A program made the translations under genes and the position numbers. Source: Acidimicrobiaceae bacterium (lineage in GTDB: Bacteria > Actinomycetota > Acidimicrobiia > Acidimicrobiales > Palsa-688). From it: 12,010 nt of DNA. This document shows, piece after piece, positions 1 through 6,746 of the stretch (position 1 is its first letter; every line of letters begins with the position of its first letter). The stretch is from positions 328-12,337 of the forward strand of contig PMHU01000083.1 in the NCBI GenBank assembly GCA_003156795.1. The letters are read 5' to 3'. Below the pieces are notes generated by a model, which had not been told where the DNA came from, did no database searches, and saw nothing but the letters and a program-made list of their open reading frames with translations.

Positions 1-1
1 C

Positions 2-1186
2 CTGGCCGGCCTGCGCCGGATCCGCGCGGAGCACGAGGCCACCCAGCGCCGGATCCGGCGCGTCGCCCCCCTCCTGCTCGGCGTGTTCGTGCTCGCTGCC
101 TCTCAGGCCCACCCCGGTCCAGGGCTGAGCGGCCGGAGCCTTGGGGTGTCGATCGCGGTGGGTGGGTACGTGGTCGCCGTCTTCGGCGCGCTGGTGGCCT
201 TCGGCGGTTTGAGCGCACCGAGCACCACCAGGCCCAGGGTCGCCGCCCAGCTCGCCGTCGCCGGCGTCGTCTCTGTCAGCTCGGTCACGCTGCTGTGCCT
301 GCAGCCGAGCGGACCGGGCGCAGAGGGAGCCTTCTTGGGCACCCTCCTCTTCGCCCGGCTGCTGCCCAGGCGGATAGCGTTCCCACTGTTGGCCGCGGCG
401 TTCGTCGTCCTCGAGGTGATCATCGGATTCAGCGGTCAGGGCCTCGCTGGCCTCGTGATCCTGGGAGCCCTCGCCGGCTGCTACGGGTTGTTGTTCCTGA
501 CTGCGCGGCTTCGCGAAGCCAACGAGCAGGCCGAGGCACTGCTGGTCGAGCTGGAGCAGAGCCGAGCCATCGAGGCTCGGGCAGCTGGCATGGCCGAACG
601 CCAGCGGCTTGCCCGGGAAATGCACGACGTGCTCGCCCACTCCCTCTCGGGGCTCTTGCTCCAGCTTGAAGGAGCCCGGATGCTGGCGGCCGAGGATTCG
701 ACCGACCCCCGGCTTCCCCAAGCCATCGATCGTGCCCACCGCCTGGGCAAGACCGGCTTGGAGGAGGCCCGCCGGGCCATCGGGATGCTCCGTGATGACC
801 AACTCCCCGGACCCGAAGGTCTGGCCGAGTTGGCTGCGCAGTTCGAAGAGGAGCGGGGCGTCCCCTGTCGGCTCACGGTTTCCGGTGACGAGCACCCGCT
901 CGACGCCGAAGCCCGTTTGGCGGTCTACCGGGTGGCTCAGGAAGCCCTGACCAACATCACCAAGCACGCCCGTCCCGACCGGGTCGAGCTCCACCTCGCC
1001 TACGAGCCCGACACCACGAGGCTCCGGGTCGAGGACTTCGCCGCCACGAACGGCACACTGCAGGCCCCAACCGGCGATGGCTACGGCCTCACTGGCATGC
1101 GCGAGCGGGCCGAACTGCTCGGCGGCACGCTGAGCACCGCCCCGACCTGCGGCGGTTTCCGGGTCGAGTTGGACGTCCCGGCGTGA
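2..1186 (+). CDS. NarL-type sensor histidine kinase (5' partial)
   Basis: Membrane sensor kinase that autophosphorylates on histidine and passes the phosphate to the response regulator encoded next. The frame is open to the left edge. An internal GTG at 83 would cut the first hydrophobic segment (VAPLLLGVFVLAA), and an Arg-rich cytoplasmic stretch precedes it, so the true start lies outside the window. Several hydrophobic segments fill roughly 60-510, followed by a short Glu/Ala-rich coiled linker. The HisKA_3 dimerisation motif is LAREMHDVLAHS, with the phospho-acceptor His at 623-625. The HATPase domain has an N-box EALTNITKHA (Asn at 953) and a clear G2 box GDGYGLTGMRERAELLGG. The G1 box is degenerate: VEDFAATNG replaces the usual DxGxG. 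The stop overlaps the regulator start by 4 bases (GTGA), so the two are probably translationally coupled. The signal sensed cannot be told. Confidence 0.93.
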   Translation: MAGLRRIRAEHEATQRRIRRVAPLLLGVFVLAASQAHPGPGLSGRSLGVSIAVGGYVVAVFGALVAFGGLSAPSTTRPRVAAQLAVAGVVSVSSVTLLCLQPSGPGAEGAFLGTLLFARLLPRRIAFPLLAAAFVVLEVIIGFSGQGLAGLVILGALAGCYGLLFLTARLREANEQAEALLVELEQSRAIEARAAGMAERQRLAREMHDVLAHSLSGLLLQLEGARMLAAEDSTDPRLPQAIDRAHRLGKTGLEEARRAIGMLRDDQLPGPEGLAELAAQFEEERGVPCRLTVSGDEHPLDAEARLAVYRVAQEALTNITKHARPDRVELHLAYEPDTTRLRVEDFAATNGTLQAPTGDGYGLTGMRERAELLGGTLSTAPTCGGFRVELDVPA

Positions 1187-1845
1187 GCCGGCCGATCCGC
1201 GTCCTCATCGCCGACGACCAGCGGGTCGTTCGCGAGGGGCTGGCCATGGTGTTGGGCCTCCTTCCCAACGTCGATGTGGTGGGAGCCGCTGTGGATGGGA
1301 CCGAGGCGGTCGGATTGGCCGGCGACCTCCGCCCTGACGTGGTGCTGATGGACCTGCGGATGCCCCGATGCGACGGGATCGAAGCCACCCGCCTACTACA
1401 CGAGCGCCGACCCGAGATCAAGGTCGTGGTCCTGACCACCTACGCCGACGACCGATCGGTGCTCGACGCGCTGCGGGCCGGGGCTCGCGGCTACCTCACC
1501 AAGGACGCCGGGGGAGCGGAGATCCTCCAAGCCCTCCAACAAGTCCTCGATGACCAGGCCGTCATCGACCCCGCCGTGCAGCACCACCTCGTCGACGCCA
1601 TCGCCGCGGAACCAACATCGTCGCGCCCTTTCACTCCAACCCGCCTCCCCGACGGGCTGACGGCCCGGGAAGCCGAAGTGCTAGGTCTCATCGCCTCAGG
1701 CCTGTCGAACAGCGAAATCGCCGAACGGCTTGTCGTCAGCGACGGCACGGTCAAGAGTCATATCAATCGCCTCTTCGCCAAGATCGGTGCTCGGGACCGC
1801 GCCCAGGCGGTCGCCTACGCGTATCAACGGGGATTTTCCGGGTGA
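1183..1845 (+). CDS. NarL/FixJ-family response regulator
   Basis: DNA-binding partner of the kinase just upstream. Its 220 residues are the normal length for the family. The receiver domain (about 1-120) has the acidic pair Asp11-Asp12, phospho-acceptor Asp57 in VVLMDLRMP, the switch Thr85/86 in VVVLTTYAD and Lys107 in GYLTKDAG. A LuxR-type helix-turn-helix occupies about 158-215 (LTAREAEVLGLIASGLSNSE, then SDGTVKSHINRLFAKIGARD). The start is GTG at 1183, inside the kinase stop (GTGA overlap), which gives the standard N-terminus SRPIRVLIADD. All catalytic and structural residues are present, so it should be functional. In this family such pairs often control a neighbouring ABC exporter; nothing of that kind is visible here, but the left side is cut off. 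Confidence 0.96.
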   Translation: MSRPIRVLIADDQRVVREGLAMVLGLLPNVDVVGAAVDGTEAVGLAGDLRPDVVLMDLRMPRCDGIEATRLLHERRPEIKVVVLTTYADDRSVLDALRAGARGYLTKDAGGAEILQALQQVLDDQAVIDPAVQHHLVDAIAAEPTSSRPFTPTRLPDGLTAREAEVLGLIASGLSNSEIAERLVVSDGTVKSHINRLFAKIGARDRAQAVAYAYQRGFSG

Positions 1846-1906
1846 GCTGCAAAGTCGTGTGACTCACCGACGTGCTCCCCGACGAACTCGCCGAACTCTC
1901 CGAGCA

Positions 1907-1932
1907 ATGACCCAAGACGGCATCCGGGTCAT
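1907..1932 (+). terminator. possible terminator of the two-component operon
   Basis: A perfect 7-bp inverted repeat (ATGACCC at 1907-1913, GGGTCAT at 1926-1932) with a 12-base loop lies about 60 bases after the regulator stop. It is followed by CAAAAGCACTCTTT, a modest T-containing tail. The weak T-run makes the call tentative. Nothing else recognisable lies between 1846 and 2062. Confidence 0.4.
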
Positions 1933-2062
1933 CAAAAGCACTCTTTAAGGGACCCGGTGACTTCGGGCCTCCGCCACCACTAAGTGAAGTCCTGGAGCAG
2001 CCCAAACATCGCCTTTGTCGCTTTCTCCGCTGGCACAGGTTTGCCGTTGACTACCTGCGACC

Positions 2063-2587
2063 TCAGGGCAGGTCGAGAATGGGCAGGAACGCACGCCAGG
2101 GCCCGACCGCGTCCGTGTATTCCTTCGCCATCGTCTTCACGATCTGGTTGAGGTGGTTGAGGTCGTGAACGACCCAGGTCGCGAGCAGCTGAGCGAGCGT
2201 CACCTCGCCGAAATCAGGGTGCACGCCGCGACGTTCGAGTTCGTCCGAGGTAACAAGCCGAGCCAGTTCCTCGAGGTTGACCTGCCGCTGGCGAGCGAAC
2301 CGGTCGAGCAGGTCGTTCGGCGGCCGGCCGGCGAACCTTGCGAAGCCGGCCTCGCGGTCGACCGGCTCGAAGACGCGGGTCGTTCCGTGCTCGAGAATAA
2401 CCCGGGTCCGGTCGATCCAGTCGCACTCCTCGATGTGGAGCAGGTGGCCGCACACCTGGTACGGCGACCACGCATCGGCCGCCTCGCGTCCGTGCAACCA
2501 TTGCTCGGGCAGGTCCGACACCAGCGCCCGCAGCGTGTCCGGGGTACGTCGCAGCATCTCGCGAGCACTCTCGATCGCGAACTCCAT
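2063..2587 (-). CDS. DinB-superfamily protein (putative metal-dependent enzyme)
   Basis: A 174-residue all-helical protein of the DinB/YfiT-like superfamily, whose members use a three-histidine metal site. Some are thiol-dependent S-transferases, for example with mycothiol or bacillithiol; most are uncharacterised. Visible here are the helix-1 region EFAIESAREMLRRTPDTLRA, the first conserved His in CGHLLHIEE (His48, with His51 nearby) and the pair HDLNHLNQI (His141 and His145) on the last long helix. Length is typical. I prefer ATG at 2587; a GTG two codons upstream (2593) is the alternative, and neither has a strong ribosome-binding site. The gene is downstream of and in the same direction as the MFS exporter, with a gap of about 215 bases holding inverted repeats, so it probably has its own promoter. 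Substrate unknown. Confidence 0.85.
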   Translation of the reverse strand: MEFAIESAREMLRRTPDTLRALVSDLPEQWLHGREAADAWSPYQVCGHLLHIEECDWIDRTRVILEHGTTRVFEPVDREAGFARFAGRPPNDLLDRFARQRQVNLEELARLVTSDELERRGVHPDFGEVTLAQLLATWVVHDLNHLNQIVKTMAKEYTDAVGPWRAFLPILDLP

Positions 2588-2633
2588 GACCACTGCCTAT
2601 CATCAGCGCCGCCGTAGCCGCGCCCAGAATCGG

Positions 2634-2700
2634 CCGGCACACGGCGCTCGCCATTCCGGTGCCGGTCGGCGGTCAAGTCGGGGCCCCAGTGTCGCCGCCG
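2634..2700. repeat. inverted repeats between MFS exporter and dinB-like gene
   Basis: Two dyads lie in the 217-base gap. The first is CCGGCAC (2634-2640) with GTGCCGG (2659-2665). The second is perfectly centred: CGGCGG (2667-2672), the self-complementary GGGGCCCC (2680-2687) and CCGCCG (2695-2700), with 7-base spacers on both sides. They lie after the exporter and 45-115 bases upstream of the DinB-like start, so they may be a terminator or an operator. The G+C-rich background makes chance occurrence possible. Confidence 0.3.
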
Positions 2701-2804
2701 GTCGCCTCAATCAGTGTTGAAGGTCTGCTCGGCCCAGTTGGATGGCGCGCAAAGGCGCAGCCGAACGAGGGCGTGTTCGAGGACTCCCGCCATCCGCCGT
2801 CGCG

Positions 2805-4091
2805 TCACGTCGCCTCCGGTGCAGCTTGCGGGGGAGCGCATCTCGTCTGCAGGAGCGGGTCGGGTATCCGGTTGCCGAGTCGCAGCAAGCCGACTCCGAT
2901 CAGTACTGCCGTCAAGGCGCCGCCCCACCAGACGGCGTCGGGCGAGGTTGCGAGCACCGCGCCCCCGGCCGCGGGGCCGATGGCCAGGGCTGCCGTGAAG
3001 GTGAGGCTGTAGAGCGACATGTAGCGGCCGACCAGATGCGGTGGTGCCAGGTCGGCGACAAGTGGGCCGAGCACGGTGGATTGCGCGCACTCACCGATGG
3101 CGATCACGATCGCAACCCCGGCCAAGACGGTGGTAGCGGCGAGCGTCGAGCGCGTTAGCGTTGCGAGCAGGACCGCGAGCAGGCCGATTGCCCATAGCGC
3201 ACTGATCCCGGCAAAAGCGTGTGTGCGGCGCATCCGCTTGACGACCCGTGTGGCCGGAATCTGCGCGACGACGATGAAGAACGTGTTGAGGAAGACGACG
3301 ACACCGATCTCGCCCGGCCCGACAGGCGTGTGCGCCGTCGCAAACGGCGGAAGGATGTTGGCAAACAGGGCGGGGCCGACGGTCAGGAGCACGATGTTGG
3401 CGGCGATCAGAATGAGGAAGAGCCGATCTCGAGCAACCGCTCGGAAACCTGCTCCGCTTTGGTTCGGCGCGGCAGCCTTTGCGAGGCGAGGATTCGGGAT
3501 CGCTACGATCACGATCAACGCGAAGGCAGCGTAGGTGAGGGCGTCGAAGAGGTAGAGCGCCTGGAACGCGCGGAGGTGATGGACGGAAGCGATGATGAAG
3601 CCGGCGACCGTCGCGCCGCTGCCGAGGCCGAAGTTGCCTGCAACTCGACCGAGCGCGAACAAGGAGGCGCGCTGCTCCGCTGTGACCAGCGAGAGGCTCA
3701 GAACTCGGTTCGCGGTTCCCGCGACTCCGAGCCCGGCGCCGCCGACGGCTGAGCAGACGAACGCTTGCCAGGGACGGTCGACGAAAGCCAGGCCGGCGTA
3801 GCCGAGCGCGCTCGCGAGATTGCCGGCGATCACGATCGGCTTCGCCCGGAAACGGTCGACCAGCGCACCCGAAGGGGGCGTTACCACCGCCGCCGTGCCC
3901 ATGAGCGCCGCCAGCACCAGCCCCGCAGTCGCCGTCGGGAAGCCGCGGACCTCGTGCAGGTAGATGATCTCGAAGGGAAGAATCAGCCCAGAGCCGAAGT
4001 AATTGACCGCGTTCCCAGCTTGAAGAACGATGACGGGCCCCGACAGGCCCGTCCGCCAACCGGCGAACGCACGTGCGAACGGCCTACTCAT
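2805..4091 (-). CDS. MFS transporter (drug-efflux type)
   Basis: Inner-membrane major facilitator, probably a proton-driven exporter of the DHA1 type. The 428 residues and regularly spaced hydrophobic stretches fit 12 transmembrane helices. The loop after helix 2 carries a motif-A-like sequence, GALVDRFRAKPIV. The central cytoplasmic loop is around residues 200-225 (IPNPRLAKAAAPNQSG), and helix 11 has GPAAGGAVLA. I chose ATG at 4091 (SRPFARAFAGWRTG), which has a GGAAG ribosome-binding site 8 bases upstream; an in-frame upstream start at 4160 would add an unlikely Arg-rich leader. No divergent regulator adjoins it. Substrate unknown. Confidence 0.9.
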   Translation of the reverse strand: MSRPFARAFAGWRTGLSGPVIVLQAGNAVNYFGSGLILPFEIIYLHEVRGFPTATAGLVLAALMGTAAVVTPPSGALVDRFRAKPIVIAGNLASALGYAGLAFVDRPWQAFVCSAVGGAGLGVAGTANRVLSLSLVTAEQRASLFALGRVAGNFGLGSGATVAGFIIASVHHLRAFQALYLFDALTYAAFALIVIVAIPNPRLAKAAAPNQSGAGFRAVARDRLFLILIAANIVLLTVGPALFANILPPFATAHTPVGPGEIGVVVFLNTFFIVVAQIPATRVVKRMRRTHAFAGISALWAIGLLAVLLATLTRSTLAATTVLAGVAIVIAIGECAQSTVLGPLVADLAPPHLVGRYMSLYSLTFTAALAIGPAAGGAVLATSPDAVWWGGALTAVLIGVGLLRLGNRIPDPLLQTRCAPPQAAPEAT

Positions 4092-4312
4092 TGCGGCGAC
4101 TTCCGACCTGATCGTCGCGGGTTCCAGGCCGCCGCACCGGCGCGGCCGCCGCGGGATCACGCGGGCTCACGTCCTCCCGCCAGGGGCCTCTCCGAGGGGC
4201 ACCTTCGCGGGACGTGTCTCAAGACGCAGGCCGGTCCGTATCAGGAACAGGCCGATCCTCGACCTCCACGCGGCTCCCCGGCGCGTCGAGCTCGAGCGAA
4301 CCGACCGGGAGG

Positions 4313-4402
4313 TCACCACATGTTCGAGTCGATGCTGTCGGAGTCGACGCTGGCCTCGGCGATCATTTGGTTGGCGAGAGCCTCATATTGCGACGGGTTC
4401 AT
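4313..4402 (-). CDS. possible small protein, 29 residues (may be frameshifted)
   Basis: A short minus-strand ORF in an otherwise gene-free stretch. ATG at 4402-4400 is preceded by GAGG at a 6-base spacing. The product begins MNPSQYEALANQMIAEASV and ends SIDSNMW. It is acidic and helix-like rather than Arg-rich, and about 25 of 29 codons end in G or C, which is what real genes here look like. Just past its TGA, the +1 frame continues with equally gene-like codons (GDLPVGSLELDAPGS, then DRPAS) to a stop at 4219-4221. The original gene may therefore have been about 60 codons and is now frameshifted. It lies upstream of and in the same direction as the MFS gene. I recognise no family; a leader peptide or gene remnant is also possible. 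Confidence 0.35.
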   Translation of the reverse strand: MNPSQYEALANQMIAEASVDSDSIDSNMW

Positions 4403-4491
4403 CACGAGCCTCGCTTCCCAACGAAGGTAGACATCTCGATCCCCCTCTTGTCAGCCCGGCGACGTGCCGGAACAGTGGGTTTCGGTTGTGT

Positions 4492-4553
4492 AGACACCGG
4501 TCCGACCAAGAACTGGGCGCCCGGGCGCCAACTTTCGGACCGAGGCGGTGTCT
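4492..4553. repeat. long imperfect inverted repeat before the sigma-factor gene
   Basis: A nested dyad of about 62 bases. Outer arms are AGACACCG (4492-4499) and CGGTGTCT (4546-4553). Next arms are GTCCGA (4500-4505) and TCGGAC (4535-4540). Then come AAG/CTT (4508-4510 and 4532-4534). The centre is a perfect 14-bp palindrome, GGCGCCCGGGCGCC (4516-4529). The right side carries a 5-base bulge. It ends about 20 bases before the strong Shine-Dalgarno sequence of the sigma gene, so it could be an operator, a 5'-UTR hairpin or a small palindromic element. The dyad is seen in the sequence; the role is inferred. Confidence 0.55.
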
Positions 4554-4601
4554 GTATGTATGACCAGTTCCGAAGGAGGAGGTCGATGCGAGGATGGGTA
4601 C

Positions 4602-5603
4602 GTGACCACCGAGCTGCTTGCCCGTGCCAGGGAGGGAGATGGCGAGGCATTCCGCCAGCTCGTCGAACCACACCGCCACGAGCTGCAGGTGCACTGTTAC
4701 CGCGTCCTCGGCTCTCTGGCCGACGCCGAGGACCTGCTCCAAGAGACGCTGTTGGCCGCCTGGCAAGGTCTGGCTGGGTTCGAGGAGCGGGCGTCGCTTC
4801 GGAGTTGGTTGTACCGCATCGCCACGAACCGTTGCCTCAACTGGCTGCGCACAGGTAACCGCCGCCCTCAGGTGGAAGCTCCCGGCTGGCCTGTCGAGCC
4901 CCCCGAGCTCGCTCGGCTGGGCGAGGTGACCTGGCTCGAGCCCTACCCCGACGCCCTGCTAGACGAGGCCGCAGATTTCGAACCCGGACCCGAGGCCCGC
5001 TATGAGATGCGCGAGGCGATCTCTCTCGCCTTCATCACTGCGTTGCAGGTGCTGCCTCCTCGCCAACGGGCGATTCTCATCCTGCGCGACGTGCTGGGTT
5101 TCCGAGCCGCCGAGGTGGCCGGGATACTCGCCGTCACCGAGGAGTCAGTGACCAGCGCCTTGAGGCGAGCCCGGGCGACGCTTGCCCGTTACCTACCAGA
5201 AAACGATAGATCGCCTCCTCGGAACTCGGCAGCTGAACAGCAGCTTCTCGCCAAGCTCGTCGACGCCTTCGAGCGTGGCGACGTGGATGGCGTTGTGTCG
5301 CTCATGAGCGAAGACGCATGGGTGCGGATGCCACCGGTGCCCGGTGAGGTCCAGGGTCGAGAGCTGGCCCGTCGGTACTTCGCCACCGCCGCGTTCGGGG
5401 AGGGCCGGCGCTACCGCCTCGTTCCGACCAGGGCCAATGGGCAGCCGGCCTTCGGCGTCTACCTGGTGGACCGCACCTCAGGTGTCGCCCACTCGTTCGG
5501 CTTGTTCGTGATTACCTTGTCAGCCGGCGAAGTGAGCGCCATCACCCGTTTCGACAATGCCGTGATCTCCCGATTCGGGCTTCCCCGCACGCTGCCATCC
5601 TGA
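4602..5603 (+). CDS. SigG-like ECF sigma-70 factor with SnoaL-like C-terminal domain
   Basis: Alternative RNA-polymerase sigma factor of the group with a fused SnoaL/NTF2-like tail (SigG/SigJ-type; it resembles the sigX5/TIGR02960 set). From GTG 4602 it has 333 residues. Region 2 spans about 12-85 (EAFRQLVEPHRHELQVHCYR, DAEDLLQETLLAAWQ, SWLYRIATNRCLNWL). The linker has the WLEPYPDALLDE motif (111-122). Region 4 is about 136-196 (LPPRQRAILILRDVLGFRAA, EESVTSALRRARATL). The SnoaL-like domain is about 213-325. In this group the tail is thought to modulate activity instead of a separate anti-sigma factor, and none is encoded nearby. The start is uncertain: GTG 4602 has GAGG 9 bases upstream, while ATG 4560 is in frame but precedes the strong AAGGAGGAGG (4573-4582), which points at an out-of-frame ATG at 4586. 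Confidence 0.92.
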   Translation: MTTELLARAREGDGEAFRQLVEPHRHELQVHCYRVLGSLADAEDLLQETLLAAWQGLAGFEERASLRSWLYRIATNRCLNWLRTGNRRPQVEAPGWPVEPPELARLGEVTWLEPYPDALLDEAADFEPGPEARYEMREAISLAFITALQVLPPRQRAILILRDVLGFRAAEVAGILAVTEESVTSALRRARATLARYLPENDRSPPRNSAAEQQLLAKLVDAFERGDVDGVVSLMSEDAWVRMPPVPGEVQGRELARRYFATAAFGEGRRYRLVPTRANGQPAFGVYLVDRTSGVAHSFGLFVITLSAGEVSAITRFDNAVISRFGLPRTLPS

Positions 5604-5627
5604 GGTCACCCAATAACGGGTAGCTCA
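5601..5627. terminator. possible bidirectional terminator between convergent genes
   Basis: The 21-base gap between the sigma-factor and aldo/keto reductase stops is a small dyad: TGAG (5601-5604) and ACCC (5608-5611) pair with GGGT (5618-5621) and CTCA (5624-5627) around AATAAC. It contains both stop codons. The stem is short and lacks a T-run, so it is weak evidence. Confidence 0.3.
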
Positions 5628-6602
5628 GCGTTCGATCAGACGCATCTGTGCCTCGTTGTGGTGGTCGCCGGCGACGGGGGTGAGCTTGTCGAGGCGTTCG
5701 AGCTGCTCGGCGCTGAGTTCGATGTCGTCGGCGCCGGCGTTCTCCTCGACCCGGGACACGCGCTTGGTCCCGGGAATTGGAGCGATGTCGCCGCCCTGGG
5801 CGAGCAGCCAGGCCAACGAGATCTGCGCCGAGGTGCAGCCGACCTCATCGGCGATGGATTGGACCTCGTCGGCGCTGCTGAGGTTGTGCTGAAAGTTCTC
5901 GTCCTTGAAGCGCGGGTTCGTCCTGCGAAAGTCCGAATCGGCCAGGTCTTCGATAGAGCGAACTTTCCCGGTGAGCATCCCGCGGCCCAACGGCGAGTAC
6001 GCCACGAAACCGACGCCCAGCTCTCGCAATACCGGCAGCGTCCAGTTCTCGGCGTCTCGGGTCCAGAGTGAGTACTCCGACTGCAAGGCGGTGATCGGGT
6101 GGACGGCGTTGGCTCGACGGATGGTGTCGGGGCCCGCCTCGGAGAGCCCGATGTGGCGGATCTTCCCCTCGGCGACCAGTTCGGCTAGCGCGCCCACCGT
6201 TTCCTCGATGGGTACCTTCGGGTCGACCCGGTGCTGGTAGTACAGGTCTATGTGTTCCACGCCGAGGCGCCCGAGGGATCCTTCGAGGGCCGTGCGGATG
6301 TTTGGCGGGGAGCTGTCCGGGGTACCCGGGTCACCCCCGGTATGGGAGATCAAGCCGAACTTGGTGGCCAGCACCACCTCTTCGCGCCGGCCACGAATGG
6401 CTTGGCCGACGAGCGTTTCGTTGGTGAACGGCCCGTAAACCTCTGCCGTGTCGATGAGCGTGACCCCCAGCTCCAGGGCTCGGTGGATGGTTCGGATGGA
6501 CTCGGCGTCGTCCGAGCCGGCGCCGGTGTACGCGGTTGACATGCCCATGGTGCCCAGACCGATGCGGGAAACCTCTAGGGCCCTCAGATTGATGTGCTTC
6601 AT
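5625..6602 (-). CDS. aldo/keto reductase (AKR13-like)
   Basis: Soluble NADPH-dependent (beta/alpha)8-barrel oxidoreductase acting on aldehydes or ketones. It has 325 residues, typical of the YakC/AKR13-like group. The catalytic tetrad is intact: Asp51 and Tyr56 in DTAEVYGP, Lys81 in VVLATKFG and His124 in DLYYQHRVDP. Further family signatures are GLGTMGMS near the N-terminus, IRHIGLSEA (148-156), AYSPLGRGMLTGK (201-213) and PIPGTKRVSRVEENAGA (275-291), which forms the cofactor 2'-phosphate pocket. ATG at 6602 gives the family N-terminus KHINLRALEVSRIGLGT and has AGGAG about 10 bases upstream; an upstream in-frame start at 6638 adds an Arg-rich leader and is rejected. A truncated alcohol dehydrogenase ends 48 bases upstream on the same strand, so this was probably the second gene of an operon that has lost its original promoter. 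Confidence 0.95.
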   Translation of the reverse strand: MKHINLRALEVSRIGLGTMGMSTAYTGAGSDDAESIRTIHRALELGVTLIDTAEVYGPFTNETLVGQAIRGRREEVVLATKFGLISHTGGDPGTPDSSPPNIRTALEGSLGRLGVEHIDLYYQHRVDPKVPIEETVGALAELVAEGKIRHIGLSEAGPDTIRRANAVHPITALQSEYSLWTRDAENWTLPVLRELGVGFVAYSPLGRGMLTGKVRSIEDLADSDFRRTNPRFKDENFQHNLSSADEVQSIADEVGCTSAQISLAWLLAQGGDIAPIPGTKRVSRVEENAGADDIELSAEQLERLDKLTPVAGDHHNEAQMRLIER

Positions 6603-6650
6603 GGTTTCAGCTCTCCTTCGTGGCTCGTATCTTCGCATGCCAGGCGACCA

Positions 6651-6746
6651 TCAGACCGTCCCGACGCGAACGAGGGACTTGATGGCGCGCCGCTCGTCCA
6701 TTGCCGCGTAGGCGTCGGCAATCCCTTCGAGGCTGGTCTCCATGCT
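6651..6746 (-). pseudogene. C-terminal fragment of a zinc-type alcohol dehydrogenase
   Basis: The minus strand from about 6746 to the TGA at 6651-6653 encodes the tail SLEGIADAYAAMDERRAIKS plus a few residues (LVRVGTV). This is the end of medium-chain (zinc-dependent) dehydrogenases/quinone reductases, where the pattern ...DAYxxMDERRxIKxLVR closes the chain. Only about 31 codons remain of the usual 330-350. Upstream of about 6744 the frame continues open but turns into antisense of the MmyB-like remnant, so all of the catalytic and cofactor-binding part is gone. It lies 48 bases before the aldo/keto reductase, in the same direction. Identification rests on a short stretch, so the subfamily is uncertain. 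Confidence 0.65.

Noticed and set aside
46..61. Perfect 16-bp palindrome GCGCCGGATCCGGCGC near the left edge
   Set aside because: It lies in the Arg-rich coding frame of the sensor kinase, and a near-copy at 13-24 encodes the same Arg-Arg-Ile pattern, so codon choice explains it.
2707..2793. 28-codon minus-strand ORF ending SNWAEQTFNTD, reminiscent of IS4/Tn5-type transposase N-termini
   Set aside because: The match is about seven residues, the ribosome-binding site is poor, and no other transposase sequence or terminal repeats lie nearby.
3076..4059. Several long open frames opposite or alongside the MFS gene
   Set aside because: They are Arg/Ala/Pro-rich shadows of the MFS coding frame; only the 2805-4091 frame has membrane helices and MFS motifs.
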